From: Burkholderiales bacterium
GTDB taxonomy: Bacteria > Pseudomonadota > Gammaproteobacteria > Burkholderiales > Burkholderiaceae_E
Length of the DNA stretch: 44,837 nt
Assembly: GCA_017307915.1 (NCBI GenBank)
Contig: JAFKGG010000377.1
Location: forward strand, 1-44,837
Direction of reading: 5' to 3'
How positions within the stretch are numbered: position 1 is the first letter of the stretch; every line of letters begins with the position of its first letter. Below the pieces are notes generated by a model that was not told the origin of the DNA, did not search any database, and saw only the letters and a list, made by a program, of their open reading frames with translations. Positions 1-9,693 of the stretch are shown in pieces. A program made the translations under genes and the position numbers.

Positions 1-142
1 GCTCGGCGCGCTGCTGTTCGCCCCCGCCGAGGCGGTGCGCGCCGGCCGGCTGGCCAGCGCCGAGGCGCCGGCGATGGTCAGCGCGATGCTGCTCGACGGC
101 GTGCGGCGGCGCGCGGCGCCGCACGGGCCGGCCCACCATTGA
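1..142 (+). CDS. C-terminal fragment of a probable TetR-family regulator (5' end outside window)
   Basis: An open frame runs from the window edge to a TGA at 140-142 and encodes the last 46 residues of a protein. The fragment is Ala/Leu-rich and helical and ends with a segment reading LLDGVRRR. This resembles the last helix of TetR ligand-binding domains, which often ends in a 'LLxGlr' pattern. The DNA-binding half lies outside the window, so the family call rests only on this short C-terminal resemblance and on the frame being open to the edge. The gene converges with the MFS transporter. Any other alpha-helical C-terminus is possible. Confidence 0.4.
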   Translation, partial: LGALLFAPAEAVRAGRLASAEAPAMVSAMLLDGVRRRAAPHGPAHH

Positions 143-143
143 C

Positions 144-170
144 GCGAGCCCCGCTCAACGCGGGGTTCGC
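144..170. terminator. GC-rich hairpin between convergent genes
   Basis: An 11-bp stem (144-154 with 160-170, one G-T pair) surrounds a 5-nt loop. It lies just after the upstream fragment's stop codon and covers the stop codon of the MFS gene. Neither side has a T-run, so it is not a textbook intrinsic terminator. Its position between convergent genes suggests transcript-end formation or 3'-end protection for both. Confidence 0.35.
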
Positions 171-1498
171 CCAGGCGGGCCCCAACCCGGCTCGGGCCCG
201 TCGTCATCGACCGGCGTTGCCGGTTGCAGCGCATCGCGCGCATGCAGATCGGGAAACAAGCGCCGCCACAGCGCCACCACGAGCAGCGTGCCGACGCCGC
301 CCAGCGCCACCGCCGGCACGACGCCTATCATCGCCGCCATCGCCCCGGCGCGAAACTCGCCGAGCTGGTTGGAAGCGCCGATGAATAGCGAATTGACCGC
401 GCCGACGCGGCCGCGCATCGAATCAGGCGTTTCGAGCTGAATCAACGACTGGCGGATCACCACGCTGACCATGTCGGCGCCGCCCAGCACCAGCAGCGCG
501 ATGAACGACAGCACGAACGACGATGACAGCGCGAACACCACTGTAGCCACGCCGAACACCGCCACTGCGAGGAACATCAGCCGCCCGACCTGCCGCTCCA
601 GCGGGAACCTGGCCAGCGCCACCGCGACCAGCAGCGCGCCGATGCCCTCGGCCGAACGCAGCAGGCCGACCCCCCAGGCACCGGTGTGCAGGATGTCCCG
701 CGCATATACCGGCAGCATCGCCGAAGCGCCGCCCAGCAGCACCGCCACCATGTCGAGCGAAATCGCGCCCAGCACGACCGGCCGGCCGCGGATGAAATGC
801 AGGCCGCCGAGCAGAAACTCCAGGCTCGGCGGATCGCGCGACAGCTCGAAGCGGATGCCGCGGATCAAGCCGATCGCCACGGTGGCCGCAAGGCCCAGCA
901 CGGCGCTGGTGGCATAGGCGGCATGCGCGCCGGCGGCATAGATGAAGCCGCCGACCGCCGGCCCGATGATGACCGCCCCTTGCGTGGCCGACGACGACCA
1001 GGCCACGGCGCTCGGCAGCAGCGCCGGCGGCACGATGCGCGACAGCAGCGCCGAATGCGCCGGCATCTCGAAGGCCCGGCCCAGGCCGATCAGCACGGCG
1101 AACAGAAACAGCGCCGGCGCGGTCAGCCAGCCCTGCCAGCTGCCCAGCGCCAGCAAGGCCATCCACAACGCCTTGCAGCCGAGCGCGATGGTCAGCACGC
1201 GCTGCCGCGAAAACCGGTCGACCACGTAGCCGGCCGGGATCGCCAACAGCATCGCCGGCAGGAACTGCGCCAGCCCGATCAGCCCCAGGTCGAGCACGCG
1301 ATTGGTCAGTTCGTAGAGCTGCCAACCGATGGCCACGACCTGGATCTGATTGGCGCCCATCGAGATCACACGGGCAAACCAATAGCGGCGAAACGCCGGC
1401 AGCTCGAACGGGCTGGCCGGCTCGCGGCCGGAATCGTGTTTGGGGTCGCGGGGCGGCTCGTGCTCCAACCCCGCGACTGCAGAAGGCGCCTGGCTCAT
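155..1498 (-). CDS. MFS transporter, EntS-like exporter family
   Basis: The product is a 447-residue polytopic membrane protein with about 12 hydrophobic segments and a polar N-terminal tail of about 35 residues. The first transmembrane helix follows '[16 protein letters not shown]', and the first cytoplasmic loop carries '[14 protein letters not shown]', the MFS signature of the enterobactin-exporter-like (MFS_3/TMS) branch. Members export siderophores or small toxic molecules by proton antiport; the substrate here cannot be read from sequence. The start codon overlaps the dgt stop (ATGA), so it is probably the last gene of an aroK-aroB-dgt transcript. It also resembles multidrug exporters, so the substrate remains open. 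Confidence 0.85.
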   Translation of the reverse strand: MSQAPSAVAGLEHEPPRDPKHDSGREPASPFELPAFRRYWFARVISMGANQIQVVAIGWQLYELTNRVLDLGLIGLAQFLPAMLLAIPAGYVVDRFSRQRVLTIALGCKALWMALLALGSWQGWLTAPALFLFAVLIGLGRAFEMPAHSALLSRIVPPALLPSAVAWSSSATQGAVIIGPAVGGFIYAAGAHAAYATSAVLGLAATVAIGLIRGIRFELSRDPPSLEFLLGGLHFIRGRPVVLGAISLDMVAVLLGGASAMLPVYARDILHTGAWGVGLLRSAEGIGALLVAVALARFPLERQVGRLMFLAVAVFGVATVVFALSSSFVLSFIALLVLGGADMVSVVIRQSLIQLETPDSMRGRVGAVNSLFIGASNQLGEFRAGAMAAMIGVVPAVALGGVGTLLVVALWRRLFPDLHARDALQPATPVDDDGPEPGWGPPGRTPR

Positions 1499-2658
1499 GC
1501 CGGGATGCGCGCGCTGCCGTCCGAGGCGCCGAACAGGCGGCGATGCTCACGCAATGCGAAACGGTCGGTCATGCCGGCGATATAGTCGACGATCGCGCGC
1601 TCGCCGATCGCGTCGATGCGCTGCCGGTGTTCGTCGGGCAGCAGCGCCGGCTCGGCCAGATAGCGGCCGAACAGATCGCGCACGATGTTGCGCGCGTGTT
1701 CCATCACCTCGGTCACGCGCGGGTGCCGGTACAGGTTGGTGTAAAGGAAGCGCTTCAACTGCGCCGAGCGCTCGGCCACCGCCGGCGAAAAACCGGCCAG
1801 CGGCGGCGCGGCGCGCACCTCGTCGATGCTGCGCACGCCGGCCTCGGCAACGCGGCGCCGCGTTTCGTCCACCAGGTCGGTGACCAGCTCGTCGATCATC
1901 CGGCGGATCGTCTCGTGCACCAGCCGGCGGCCGGCCAGCCCCGGATAGCGCTGCAGCACGTCATGGCAGTGCCGTTCGAACAGCTCGATGCTCTGCAACT
2001 GCGCCAACTCGATCAGGCCAGAACGCAATCCGTCGTCGACGTCGTGATTGTTATAGGCGATCTCGTCGGCCAGATTGGCCACCTGCGCCTCCAGCGACGG
2101 GCGCCGCTGGTTCAGGAAGCGTTCGCCGACTTCACCGAGCTGGCGTGCCTGCGCCGGCGAGCAATGCTTGAGGATGCCTTCGCGCGTTTCGAAACTGAGG
2201 TTCAAACCGTCGAAGGCGGCATAGCGCTGCTCCAGCTCGTCGACCACGCGCAGCGATTGCAGGTTGTGCTCGAAGCCGCCCCAGGGCCGCGCGCATTCGT
2301 TCAGCGCATCCTGGCCGGCATGGCCGAACGGCGTATGACCCAGGTCGTGCGCCAGCGCGATCGCTTCGATCAGGTCTTCCGATAGTTGCAGGTTGCGCGC
2401 GATCGAACGCGCGATCTGCGCCACCTCGATCGAATGCGTAAGCCGAGTGCGGAACAGGTCGCCTTCGTGATTGACGAACACCTGTGTCTTGTATTCGAGC
2501 CGGCGAAACGCCGTGCAATGCACGATGCGGTCGCGGTCGCGCTGAAATGGGCTGCGCGTGGCCGCCGGCGGCTCAGCATGGCGGCGGCCCCGGCTGCGCG
2601 CCGGATCGGCCGCCCATGGCGCCAGCGGCGGCGATGATGGCGGCCCTGGCGCGTTCAC
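1495..2658 (-). CDS. dgt: Deoxyguanosinetriphosphate triphosphohydrolase-like protein (HD domain)
   Basis: This is a 387-residue dNTPase of the HD superfamily, which removes triphosphate from dGTP or other dNTPs and helps control nucleotide pools. The usual N-terminal block '[20 protein letters not shown]' is followed by '[15 protein letters not shown]' and '[20 protein letters not shown]'. The metal-binding HD sits in '[14 protein letters not shown]' and the later Asp in '[12 protein letters not shown]'. I chose the GTG at 2658-2656, four bases after the aroB stop. A longer reading from 2700 would run into aroB with an atypical Arg/Pro-rich leader. The order aroK-aroB-dgt is a common betaproteobacterial arrangement and suggests translational coupling. 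Confidence 0.9.
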   Translation of the reverse strand: MNAPGPPSSPPLAPWAADPARSRGRRHAEPPAATRSPFQRDRDRIVHCTAFRRLEYKTQVFVNHEGDLFRTRLTHSIEVAQIARSIARNLQLSEDLIEAIALAHDLGHTPFGHAGQDALNECARPWGGFEHNLQSLRVVDELEQRYAAFDGLNLSFETREGILKHCSPAQARQLGEVGERFLNQRRPSLEAQVANLADEIAYNNHDVDDGLRSGLIELAQLQSIELFERHCHDVLQRYPGLAGRRLVHETIRRMIDELVTDLVDETRRRVAEAGVRSIDEVRAAPPLAGFSPAVAERSAQLKRFLYTNLYRHPRVTEVMEHARNIVRDLFGRYLAEPALLPDEHRQRIDAIGERAIVDYIAGMTDRFALREHRRLFGASDGSARIPA

Positions 2659-2662
2659 ATCG

Positions 2663-3760
2663 TCAGGCCGTGCCGGCGGCCAGCGCCGCCCGCAGCGCAT
2701 CGTCGGGTACGCGCTGCACGGCGGCCTGGCCCAGCTTGCGCAGCACGACGAACTTGGGCGTGCCCTGCGTGGCTTTCTTGTCCACGCTCATCAGCTCGAT
2801 GTAGCGCTCGGCCGGCCAGGCCGGGCCGCATACCGGCAGTTTCGCGGCGCCGATCGTGCGGCGCAGCCGCGCCACCACGCCGGCGTCGATGTAGCCCAGG
2901 CGCTGCGACAGCTCGGCGGCCATCACCATGCCAGCGCCCACCGCTTCGCCGTGCAGCCACTGGCCATAGCCCATGCCGGCTTCGATCGCGTGGCCGAAGG
3001 TGTGGCCGAAATTGAGCGTGGCGCGCACGTCGGCCTCGCGCTCATCGGCCGCCACCACGGCGGCCTTGATTTCGCAAGAACGCAGAATCGCCTGCGTCAA
3101 GGCGTCGGCATCGCATGCCAGCAACGCCGGCAGATCGGCTTCGAGCCGCGCCAGGTAGTCGGGGTCGGCGATCGCGCCGTGCTTGATCATCTCGGCCAGC
3201 CCGGCCGACAGCTCGCGGGCCGGCAAGGTACGCAGCGTATCGACGTCGGCCAGCACCAGCCTGGGCTGATGGAAGGCGCCGATCATGTTCTTGCCCAGCG
3301 GATGATTGATCGCCGTCTTGCCGCCCACCGACGAATCGACCTGCGCCAGCAAGGTGGTGGGCACCTGCACGAAATCGACGCCGCGCTGGTAGACGGCGGC
3401 GGCGAAACCGGTCATGTCGCCGATCACCCCGCCGCCCAGTGCGACCAGCAGACAGTGCCGGTCGAAACGGTGTTCGAGCAGCGCATCGAAGATGCGATTC
3501 AGGCTTTCCCAGGTCTTGAACGCTTCGCCATCGGGCAGGCGCACCGTGATGCGCACGGCGGCGCCGTGCAGCGCCGCGGCCAGCGGCGCTTCATACAGAT
3601 CACCGACGGTATCGTTGGTAACGATCGCAACCTGCCGGCCGGCCGCCAGCCGCGCCAGCTCGGGATGCCCGGCGACCAGCCCGGCACCGATCAGGATCGG
3701 ATAGCTGCGCTCGCCCAGCGACACGCCCAACTGCCGCACCGTTGCTGCGCTGACACTCAT
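2663..3760 (-). CDS. aroB: 3-dehydroquinate synthase
   Basis: The 365-residue enzyme converts DAHP to 3-dehydroquinate, the second step of the shikimate pathway, using NAD+ and a divalent metal. Visible family motifs are the NAD-binding loop '[17 protein letters not shown]', '[20 protein letters not shown]', '[15 protein letters not shown]', and the metal-site histidines in '[16 protein letters not shown]' and '[16 protein letters not shown]'. The start at 3760 ([10 protein letters not shown]) overlaps the aroK stop by four bases (ATGA). The frame stays open far upstream only because it shadows aroK. Length and motifs are typical and it looks intact. Confidence 0.97.
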   Translation of the reverse strand: MSVSAATVRQLGVSLGERSYPILIGAGLVAGHPELARLAAGRQVAIVTNDTVGDLYEAPLAAALHGAAVRITVRLPDGEAFKTWESLNRIFDALLEHRFDRHCLLVALGGGVIGDMTGFAAAVYQRGVDFVQVPTTLLAQVDSSVGGKTAINHPLGKNMIGAFHQPRLVLADVDTLRTLPARELSAGLAEMIKHGAIADPDYLARLEADLPALLACDADALTQAILRSCEIKAAVVAADEREADVRATLNFGHTFGHAIEAGMGYGQWLHGEAVGAGMVMAAELSQRLGYIDAGVVARLRRTIGAAKLPVCGPAWPAERYIELMSVDKKATQGTPKFVVLRKLGQAAVQRVPDDALRAALAAGTA

Positions 3761-4299
3761 GAAGAAGCCCTGAAACTGTCGGGAAGACGGTCGATTATAT
3801 CGAGCACCAGGTCTTCGACCGGCTGCCGTGCGCTGGTCACGATCAGGCCGGCCGTCTCGAGATACAGCGGCTCGCGCAGCGCCAGCAGCTCGGCGATGCG
3901 CTTGCGCGGGTTCTCGGTCTGCAGCAGCGGGCGCACGCGATCGCGGCGCAGCCGCTGCCACAGGTCGCCGGCGGACGCCTGCAGAAAGACCACCAGCCCG
4001 CGCTCGCGCAGCATGCGCCGGTTCTCCTCGCGCATCACGACGCCGCCGCCGGTGGCCAGCACGATGCCGGGCAGGCGCGTCAGCTCGTCGATCAACGCAG
4101 TTTCGCGGCGCCGGAAGCCGTCTTCGCCTTCCAGCTCGAAGATGGTAGTGATCGGCACGCCGCAACGTTCTTCCATGACCTTGTCGGCATCGAAGAACGG
4201 CCGGCCGAGCATCTGCGCCAGCCGGCGGCCGACGGTGGACTTGCCCGACCCCATCATGCCGACCAGGAAAAGAGACGAAGAACTATCAGCAGAATCCAT
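3757..4299 (-). CDS. aroK: Shikimate kinase
   Basis: This 180-residue P-loop kinase phosphorylates shikimate to shikimate-3-phosphate in the cytoplasm. The Walker A motif GMMGSGKST (residues 14-22) is followed by the family sequence '[20 protein letters not shown]' and the glycine-rich substrate loop '[14 protein letters not shown]'. The LID region contains '[17 protein letters not shown]'. The start at 4299 (MDSADSSSS) gives the family's usual length; an ATG at 4344 would add 15 residues not seen in homologues and would reach into the terminator zone. It overlaps aroB by four bases. It sits downstream of the terminator that closes the pil block, so it probably has its own promoter between 4300 and 4350. 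Confidence 0.95.
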   Translation of the reverse strand: MDSADSSSSLFLVGMMGSGKSTVGRRLAQMLGRPFFDADKVMEERCGVPITTIFELEGEDGFRRRETALIDELTRLPGIVLATGGGVVMREENRRMLRERGLVVFLQASAGDLWQRLRRDRVRPLLQTENPRKRIAELLALREPLYLETAGLIVTSARQPVEDLVLDIIDRLPDSFRASS

Positions 4300-4350
4300 G
4301 AGCGGGCAGCTTGGGAACACGTGAGGCAGCCGCAAGCATGACACATGAAA

Positions 4351-4381
4351 AGCGAACGACCGCCCGAAGGCGGCCGTCGCT
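4351..4381 (-). terminator. Intrinsic terminator closing the pil/lipoprotein block
   Basis: On the minus strand the 13-14 bp GC-rich stem has one bulged base and one G-U pair, closes on a stable UUCG tetraloop (4365-4368), and is followed by TTTT. It lies 26 bases after the lipoprotein stop and about 50 bases before the aroK start, separating the two transcription units. Confidence 0.8.
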
Positions 4382-4406
4382 CAGCAGTCGCGGGTGCCGG
4401 GGCTGC

Positions 4407-6155
4407 TTACGGCCCCGGGCTGAACCCGCCGGCCGAGTAGCTCACGGTGAACGCGTAGATGCGCTCGGCCCCGCCGACCGGTTGCACGGTCAGCCGTACC
4501 TGGCCGACGCCGCCGCCGCTCGAGCACTTGCCGGCTTCGCCCTTGATGAACAGGCTGTGCTGCGAGCCGCCGATGCGGTTCGTATTCGGCACCGTGTTCG
4601 GCGACAGCGTGTCGATCGAGGCACCGGTGGCTTCAGCCTTCAAGGTCGAGCCGGCCGCCAGCGGATTGTTGTTGATGTCGCGCAGCTCGAAATCGACGCG
4701 CCTCACGTCGCTGGCCAGCTCCCATTTGGGGGCGTCGACCGTGCCCGTGTTCCGGCATTCGAACGACACTTGCGACGGCAGGATAGGCGTTTCGACGTTG
4801 ATCGAGCTGAACACCACCTCGACCGAACGGCGCACGTGCGCGTCGCCCCAGATGCCATCGACCACCGGCGAGGTCTGGCCGCGATCGATGAACTTCACCA
4901 GCCGGTCGCCGCGCGCCTGGTTGAACGCGCTGCGATCGGAAAGCTCGGTGTTCAGGAACGCATCGGGCAGGTCTTCGAAGGCCTCGTCCGGGTCATACAC
5001 GCCGTTGGCATTGGCGTCGTTGAAGGTTTCCTTGCCTACCGCGTAGGCCAGCACGCTCACGCGGCAGTTGTTGTGGCGCTGCGCACCGGTGTAGCCGATC
5101 GGGCGGTACTCCTGGCTTTCCAGGTCGACCGAGCACACGCCGTTCTCGGTCTGGCACGAGCCGACGCTGGAGGCGCCGACGCGGCCGCCTTCGGTGATGA
5201 AGTTCACCGTGGTGCCGTCGGGCACCGGATTGCCGAACTGGTCGCCGGCACGGGCGTTGATCTTGGTCTTGGTGCCATCGAAGTTGCAGCCGTGGATGTT
5301 CAGCGTCTCGACCGACAGCGAGAAGAACTTCTGCGTCGGGTCACCCGAGCTGACCGACAGCTGGATCGACTGCGCCGAATAGACCATCCCCTCGACGTTC
5401 ATCGACGCCGTCACGCGCACCGGCGTAGGCACCGTGCCCGCGCTGACCACCGTGCTGACCATGCCATTGGCATCCGACACGGCCGTCAGCGGCGCCACCG
5501 TCAGGCCGCCCGTGGTAACGGTCGGCGCGAAATTGACGGTCGCACCCTGACGCGGCTGGCCAAGCTGGTTGACGACCTGGAAGCTCAGCACCGAGGTGCT
5601 CTCGCCGATCGTGCCGCCGAGCTTGAGCGTCTGCACCGACGCCGTCTTGAAGGTGATCGTGCCGGCCTGCGGGCTGGTGTCGGGCACCACCGAGAAGTTC
5701 AGGTTGACCTTGCGTTCGAACGATTCCACCGTCACCGCGGCCGTCAGCGTGCCGGCACCCACCGCCAGGCCTTCCAGGCCCAGCGACGCAACGCCGTTGG
5801 CATCGGTCAGCGCCGTGCCAATCGCCGGGTTCAGCCGCGCCAGGTCGGCCGGCGCAGTGAACGTGACCACCACGTTGGGCACCGGTGCACCGGCCGAGTT
5901 GACCACCGCCGCGCTTATCGTGCGCACGGCGCCGATCGGCAGCGTGTTGGTGGCACTGGCGCCGTTCAGGATGCGCAGCGTCACGTACGGCGACAGGCCG
6001 CTGCCCGGCGGATACGGATCGACCGGCACCACGCTGCCGCCGCCTTCGCCCTTGGCGCCGCCGCCACCGCAAGCGGCCAGCAGCGTGCTCAGGCACAGCA
6101 TCGTCAACAGCGCGAGCAACCGCTTCACGGAAAACGGGGTCCGGGTGTCGTTCAT
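4407..6155 (-). CDS. Ig-like (Big_1-type) repeat lipoprotein encoded in the pilus operon
   Basis: The product is a 582-residue secreted lipoprotein. Residues 1-28 are a signal peptide with lipobox LLAAC (Cys29), followed by a Gly-rich linker, as expected for outer-membrane anchoring. Two or three beta-sandwich repeats follow, of the bacterial Ig-like/invasin type, with the recurring pattern 'G.PV.nV.VTF ... T.ANGVAS' (about residues 55-150, 150-285, 285-420). A segment near residue 375 reads DANANGVYDPDEAFEDL, an EF-hand/dockerin-like calcium loop. Several cysteines in the C-terminal half could form disulfides. It starts 35 bases after pilQ and is closed by the terminator at 4351, so it should be transcribed with pilMNOPQ. 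Function is unknown; a surface adhesin, or a secretin-associated or pilotin-like factor, is my inference. Confidence 0.8.
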   Translation of the reverse strand: MNDTRTPFSVKRLLALLTMLCLSTLLAACGGGGAKGEGGGSVVPVDPYPPGSGLSPYVTLRILNGASATNTLPIGAVRTISAAVVNSAGAPVPNVVVTFTAPADLARLNPAIGTALTDANGVASLGLEGLAVGAGTLTAAVTVESFERKVNLNFSVVPDTSPQAGTITFKTASVQTLKLGGTIGESTSVLSFQVVNQLGQPRQGATVNFAPTVTTGGLTVAPLTAVSDANGMVSTVVSAGTVPTPVRVTASMNVEGMVYSAQSIQLSVSSGDPTQKFFSLSVETLNIHGCNFDGTKTKINARAGDQFGNPVPDGTTVNFITEGGRVGASSVGSCQTENGVCSVDLESQEYRPIGYTGAQRHNNCRVSVLAYAVGKETFNDANANGVYDPDEAFEDLPDAFLNTELSDRSAFNQARGDRLVKFIDRGQTSPVVDGIWGDAHVRRSVEVVFSSINVETPILPSQVSFECRNTGTVDAPKWELASDVRRVDFELRDINNNPLAAGSTLKAEATGASIDTLSPNTVPNTNRIGGSQHSLFIKGEAGKCSSGGGVGQVRLTVQPVGGAERIYAFTVSYSAGGFSPGP

Positions 6156-6190
6156 GAGAAATTCTCTAATAATCGGAATCGGTACGAAGC

Positions 6191-8452
6191 TCAGCGGGCC
6201 AGCGCGGTGTCGGTGACCACGCGCGGCGTCAGGAACACCAGCAGCTCGGTGCGGTCATTGGTGCGCTCGGTGTTCTTGAAGGCATTGCCCACCACCGGAA
6301 TGTCACCCAGGAACGGCACCTTGTTGACGCGGTTGCGCTCGGTCTGTTCGTAGATGCCGCCGATCACCACCGTGCCGCCGTTCTCGACCAGCACTTGCGT
6401 CTGCACGCGCCGCGTATCGATCGCCACGCCGGTCGGCAGCAGCTCGGCAGCATTGTCGCGGCTGACTTCCACCGCGAGGATCACGCTGCCCTCGGGCGTG
6501 ATCTGCGGCGTCACTTCAAGCTTGAGCACCGCCTTCTTGAACTGGATCGCGGTGGCGCCGCTGGAGGTGGCCTGCTGATACGGAATTTCCTTGCCCTGCT
6601 CGATCACCGCCTTGCTCTGATTGGCGGTGAGCACGCGCGGGCTGGAGATCACCTTGCCGCGGTTGTCGGCTTCGAGCGCCGACAGTTCCAGGTTCAGGAA
6701 GCGCGTCAGGCTCGACCCGAACAGGCTGATCGCGAAGCTGGCCGGCGAAGCACCCGAGATGCTGGCCGCCGGCAGATTGACGAAGTTGGTATTGGCCGTC
6801 GCCGTGGACCGCCCCAGGCCGAGCGCATTGATGCCTTCCAGCGTCGAGCCGTTCTGCGACGACAGATCGGTCACGCCCGACAGGTTGCCCGAGATCGTCG
6901 AGTACACGCCGCCGATCCGCGAGCCCGCGCCATAGACCGGGTAGTTGAACGCGGTAGGTTGGCCCGTCACCGGATCGACGACGCTGGTGGTCTGATAGAT
7001 CGTCGATCTCTTGTCGTTGAAGCCCAGCCGCACGCCCAGGTTGCGCGTGAAGCGGTCGTCGGCCTCGACAATGCGCGCCTCGATCAGCACCTGCCGCACC
7101 GGCACGTCGATCTGCGCGATCACGCGGCGCACGTCTTCCAGCCGCGTGCCGGTATCCTGCACGAACACCTTGTTGGTGCGCTGGTCGATCACGACGCTGC
7201 CGCGCTTGGACAGCACGCGCTGCCTTTCATCCGACAGCAGCTTCTGCAGCACCTCGGCCTTCTGGTAGTTGAGCTGGAAGGTCTCGGTGCGCAGCGGCTC
7301 GATCTCGGCGATCTGCTGGCGCGATTCCAGATCGAGCTTTTCCTTGGCCGCCATTTCCTCGGCCGGCGCGATCATGATCACGTTGCCGTTCTTGCGCTTG
7401 TCCAGCCCCTTGCTCTGCAGGATGATGTCGAGCGCCTGGTCCCAGGGCACGTCTTTCAGCCGCAAAGTCAGGTTGCCGCTGACCGCATCGCTGGTCACGA
7501 TGTTCAGCCCGGTGAAATCGGCGATCACTTGCAGCAGCGCGCGGATGTCGACGTTCTGGAAGTTCAGCGACAGCCGGTCGCCGCGATAGCCGGGCTGGCT
7601 GCCGGCGATCAGGCGGTTCGGGTCTTCGCGCACCGCCTTCACTTCGACGACGAACTGCGTCTCGCTCTGGTAGGCGTTGTGCTCCCACTGGCCTTCGGGT
7701 TCGATGACCAGCCGCGTGCCGCCGTTGTTCTCGAAGGTGCGCACGTTCTTCACCGGCGTGCCGAAGTCGGCCACGTCGAGCCGGCGCCGCAGGTTTTCCG
7801 GCAGCGCCGTGCGCGGGAAGTCGACCACGATGGTCGGCCCCTGCTGGCGGATGTCGACGCCGACGCCGCTGTCGGACAGCTCGACCACCACGCGGCCTTC
7901 GCCATCCTTGCCGCGGCGGAAGTCGACGTCGCGCAGCGAATGCTGCTGCGCGCCGTCGGCCGGCTTGGCGAAGGTGTAGGCAGTGGCCGACTGCGCCTGC
8001 CCGGCGGCGGCGATCGGCTCCAGCGCCACGATCAGCGTATTGCCTTCGACGCTGGTGTTGTATGACAGCGGCCGTTTCAGATTGAGCACGACGCGCGAGC
8101 GATTGCCGGCCTGCACGATCGACACGCTGCGCACGTCGCCCTGCGGCAGCTCGATCGAGCTGCGGCCGGCGGCGTTTTCGGTATCGAGGAAGTCGAACGC
8201 GATGCGCGGCGGATTGCTCACCGAGAAGCCGGCCGGCGCGGCCGACAATGCCCCCTTCAGCGCGATGCGCAGGTAGGTGACGTTGCCCTGCTGCGCGCTG
8301 TTGACCGACTCGATCGAGTTGGCTTGCGCCAATGCCGGTGCGGGCGCGGTCAGCATCAGCGCGAGGCCGGCGGCAAACAGGCCCGCCGCCAATGCGCGCA
8401 CTGCGCGAGACGCCGGACGGCGGTCGGATTGATAGCTATTGTTGGTCGTCAT
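6191..8452 (-). CDS. pilQ: Type IV pilus secretin PilQ
   Basis: The 753-residue outer-membrane secretin forms the gated channel through which the pilus passes. A long signal peptide ends near 'APALAQ' (about residue 43). Two AMIN peptidoglycan-binding domains follow (about 45-150 and 165-275). Next is the short secretin N-terminal domain ('LNFQNVDIRALLQVIADFTG'), a NolW-type N1 domain ('TFQLNYQKAEVLQKLLSDE'), and the C-terminal secretin domain with 'KVPFLGDIPVVGNAFKNTE' and 'ELLVFLTPRVV'. The start overlaps the pilP stop by four bases. Length and domain order match betaproteobacterial PilQ. Confidence 0.97.
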   Translation of the reverse strand: MTTNNSYQSDRRPASRAVRALAAGLFAAGLALMLTAPAPALAQANSIESVNSAQQGNVTYLRIALKGALSAAPAGFSVSNPPRIAFDFLDTENAAGRSSIELPQGDVRSVSIVQAGNRSRVVLNLKRPLSYNTSVEGNTLIVALEPIAAAGQAQSATAYTFAKPADGAQQHSLRDVDFRRGKDGEGRVVVELSDSGVGVDIRQQGPTIVVDFPRTALPENLRRRLDVADFGTPVKNVRTFENNGGTRLVIEPEGQWEHNAYQSETQFVVEVKAVREDPNRLIAGSQPGYRGDRLSLNFQNVDIRALLQVIADFTGLNIVTSDAVSGNLTLRLKDVPWDQALDIILQSKGLDKRKNGNVIMIAPAEEMAAKEKLDLESRQQIAEIEPLRTETFQLNYQKAEVLQKLLSDERQRVLSKRGSVVIDQRTNKVFVQDTGTRLEDVRRVIAQIDVPVRQVLIEARIVEADDRFTRNLGVRLGFNDKRSTIYQTTSVVDPVTGQPTAFNYPVYGAGSRIGGVYSTISGNLSGVTDLSSQNGSTLEGINALGLGRSTATANTNFVNLPAASISGASPASFAISLFGSSLTRFLNLELSALEADNRGKVISSPRVLTANQSKAVIEQGKEIPYQQATSSGATAIQFKKAVLKLEVTPQITPEGSVILAVEVSRDNAAELLPTGVAIDTRRVQTQVLVENGGTVVIGGIYEQTERNRVNKVPFLGDIPVVGNAFKNTERTNDRTELLVFLTPRVVTDTALAR

Positions 8453-8991
8453 TTCTTCTCGCCGCCTTCCTGGAGCCGCAGCGCCGATTCACGTTCGATC
8501 CAGTCGCCCGCCGCGTCCTGGACCATTTCCTTGAGCATGACTTCGGTTTCGCTGATGCGAATGATCCTGCCGAAGTTCTGACCGGCGTAGTTGCCCACGC
8601 GCGCTTGATAGACGACGCGATCGACTTCGAGCAAAGCGAAATCGGCGCGGCTGTTCGACAGGTGCCCGACCATCTTGATCATGTCGAGCGGATACGATTC
8701 GAGCACTTCGCGGCGCCGGTTGGTATCCGGCTTGAGCCCTTCGCGCGCGCGCTGCTGGAACTTCTCGATGGCCAGCGCCAGCTTGTCGGTGGAAAACGGA
8801 TCGACCTGCGGCGAGTTGTCGTAGCGAAACGGTGCGAAGCGTTTCGGCTCGGCGATCTTCTCGGTGATCGGCTGCGCCGTCGCGCGCACCTGGTTCATCC
8901 AGTCGATCAGCTCGCCGCGATCATCACCGCAGCCGGCCAGCGCCAGCGCGATCGGCAAAGCGACGAGCAGCCGGATCTTTGCTGCGCTCAT
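8449..8991 (-). CDS. pilP: Type IV pilus inner-membrane lipoprotein PilP
   Basis: The 180-residue lipoprotein has a signal peptide and lipobox ALAGC (Cys21). The mature part starts with a flexible segment ('EPKRFAPFRYDN', the PilN/O-interacting region) and continues into the small beta-domain with 'LDMIKMVGHLSNSRADFALLE' and 'VGNYAGQNFGRIIRI', which in the family contacts the PilQ N0 domain. It links the PilMNO platform to the secretin. Four-base overlaps with both pilO and pilQ indicate translational coupling. Confidence 0.95.
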   Translation of the reverse strand: MSAAKIRLLVALPIALALAGCGDDRGELIDWMNQVRATAQPITEKIAEPKRFAPFRYDNSPQVDPFSTDKLALAIEKFQQRAREGLKPDTNRRREVLESYPLDMIKMVGHLSNSRADFALLEVDRVVYQARVGNYAGQNFGRIIRISETEVMLKEMVQDAAGDWIERESALRLQEGGEKK

Positions 8992-9689
8992 TTGGCCGCC
9001 CCCTTGGTCTTGGCGGCCGCTTCCTTGCGCCGCTGCTCAGCCACTTCCTCGGGATCGAGATAGCGGAAAGTCTTGGCGATCGCTTCCATCGTCAGCGTGC
9101 CGGCCGGCGCCGCGCTGGCACCCGCCGAGTTGCGCGTCTCGGGTAGCACGATCTGCAAATCGTTGAGCGTGACGATGCGCGGCAGGTTGGCGACGTCGCT
9201 GGTGAAGGCGCCGAAGTCGTGATAGCCGCCCGACAGCTTGATGTGGATCGGCAGCTCGGCATAGAAGTCGCGCACCACCACCTGGCCCGGCTTGAACAAT
9301 TCGAACTGCAGGCCGCGGCCGATGCCGGCCTGGTTGATATCCGACAGCAGCGCGTCCATCTCGGCCTTGCTGGGCAACTGCTTTTCGAGCAGGTTCACGT
9401 ATTGCGAGACCTGCTCCTTCTGCTTGCGCAGCGCTTCCAGATTCACCGCCTGGCGCATCTTGTCGGTGAACTGCTGCTTGAGCGTGACTTCTTCCTGGCG
9501 CGCCATGTCGAGCTCTTCGAGCTGCCCGCTCCAGTAGACGGCATAGGCCACCGCCAGCACGCCCAGCACCAGCCCGAGCAGCAAGGCCACCCTGGGCAGC
9601 AGCGGCCACAGACCGGGGTGCCGTCCTTGCAAGCCCTGGAACTGCGCGCTGAGCTGGCTCAGATCGATATTGGTATTGAACTTCGCCAT
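8988..9689 (-). CDS. pilO: Type IV pilus alignment protein PilO
   Basis: This 233-residue bitopic inner-membrane protein has a cytoplasmic tail ('LSQLSAQFQGLQGRHPGLWP'), one transmembrane helix (about residues 30-50), a coiled coil (about 55-110) and a periplasmic ferredoxin-like domain ('YHDFGAFTSDVANLPRIVTL'). PilO pairs with PilN to form the periplasmic scaffold. The start at 9689 lies four bases after the pilN stop; the longer frame upstream is Arg/Pro-rich shadow of pilN. The Lys/Ala-rich C-terminal tail is ordinary for the family. Confidence 0.94.
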   Translation of the reverse strand: MAKFNTNIDLSQLSAQFQGLQGRHPGLWPLLPRVALLLGLVLGVLAVAYAVYWSGQLEELDMARQEEVTLKQQFTDKMRQAVNLEALRKQKEQVSQYVNLLEKQLPSKAEMDALLSDINQAGIGRGLQFELFKPGQVVVRDFYAELPIHIKLSGGYHDFGAFTSDVANLPRIVTLNDLQIVLPETRNSAGASAAPAGTLTMEAIAKTFRYLDPEEVAEQRRKEAAAKTKGAAK

Positions 9690-9693
9690 GGTT

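Noticed and set aside
2558-4324. 588-residue open frame opposite aroB/aroK
   Set aside because: It has no recognisable domain and shadow composition, and it spans two genes with clear catalytic motifs on the other strand.
4311-6353. 680-residue open frame opposite the Ig-like lipoprotein
   Set aside because: The lipoprotein strand has a signal peptide, lipobox, repeats and a terminator; this frame is Arg/His-rich shadow.
6395-8065. 556-residue open frame opposite pilQ
   Set aside because: It is antisense to an intact secretin gene and shows no motifs.
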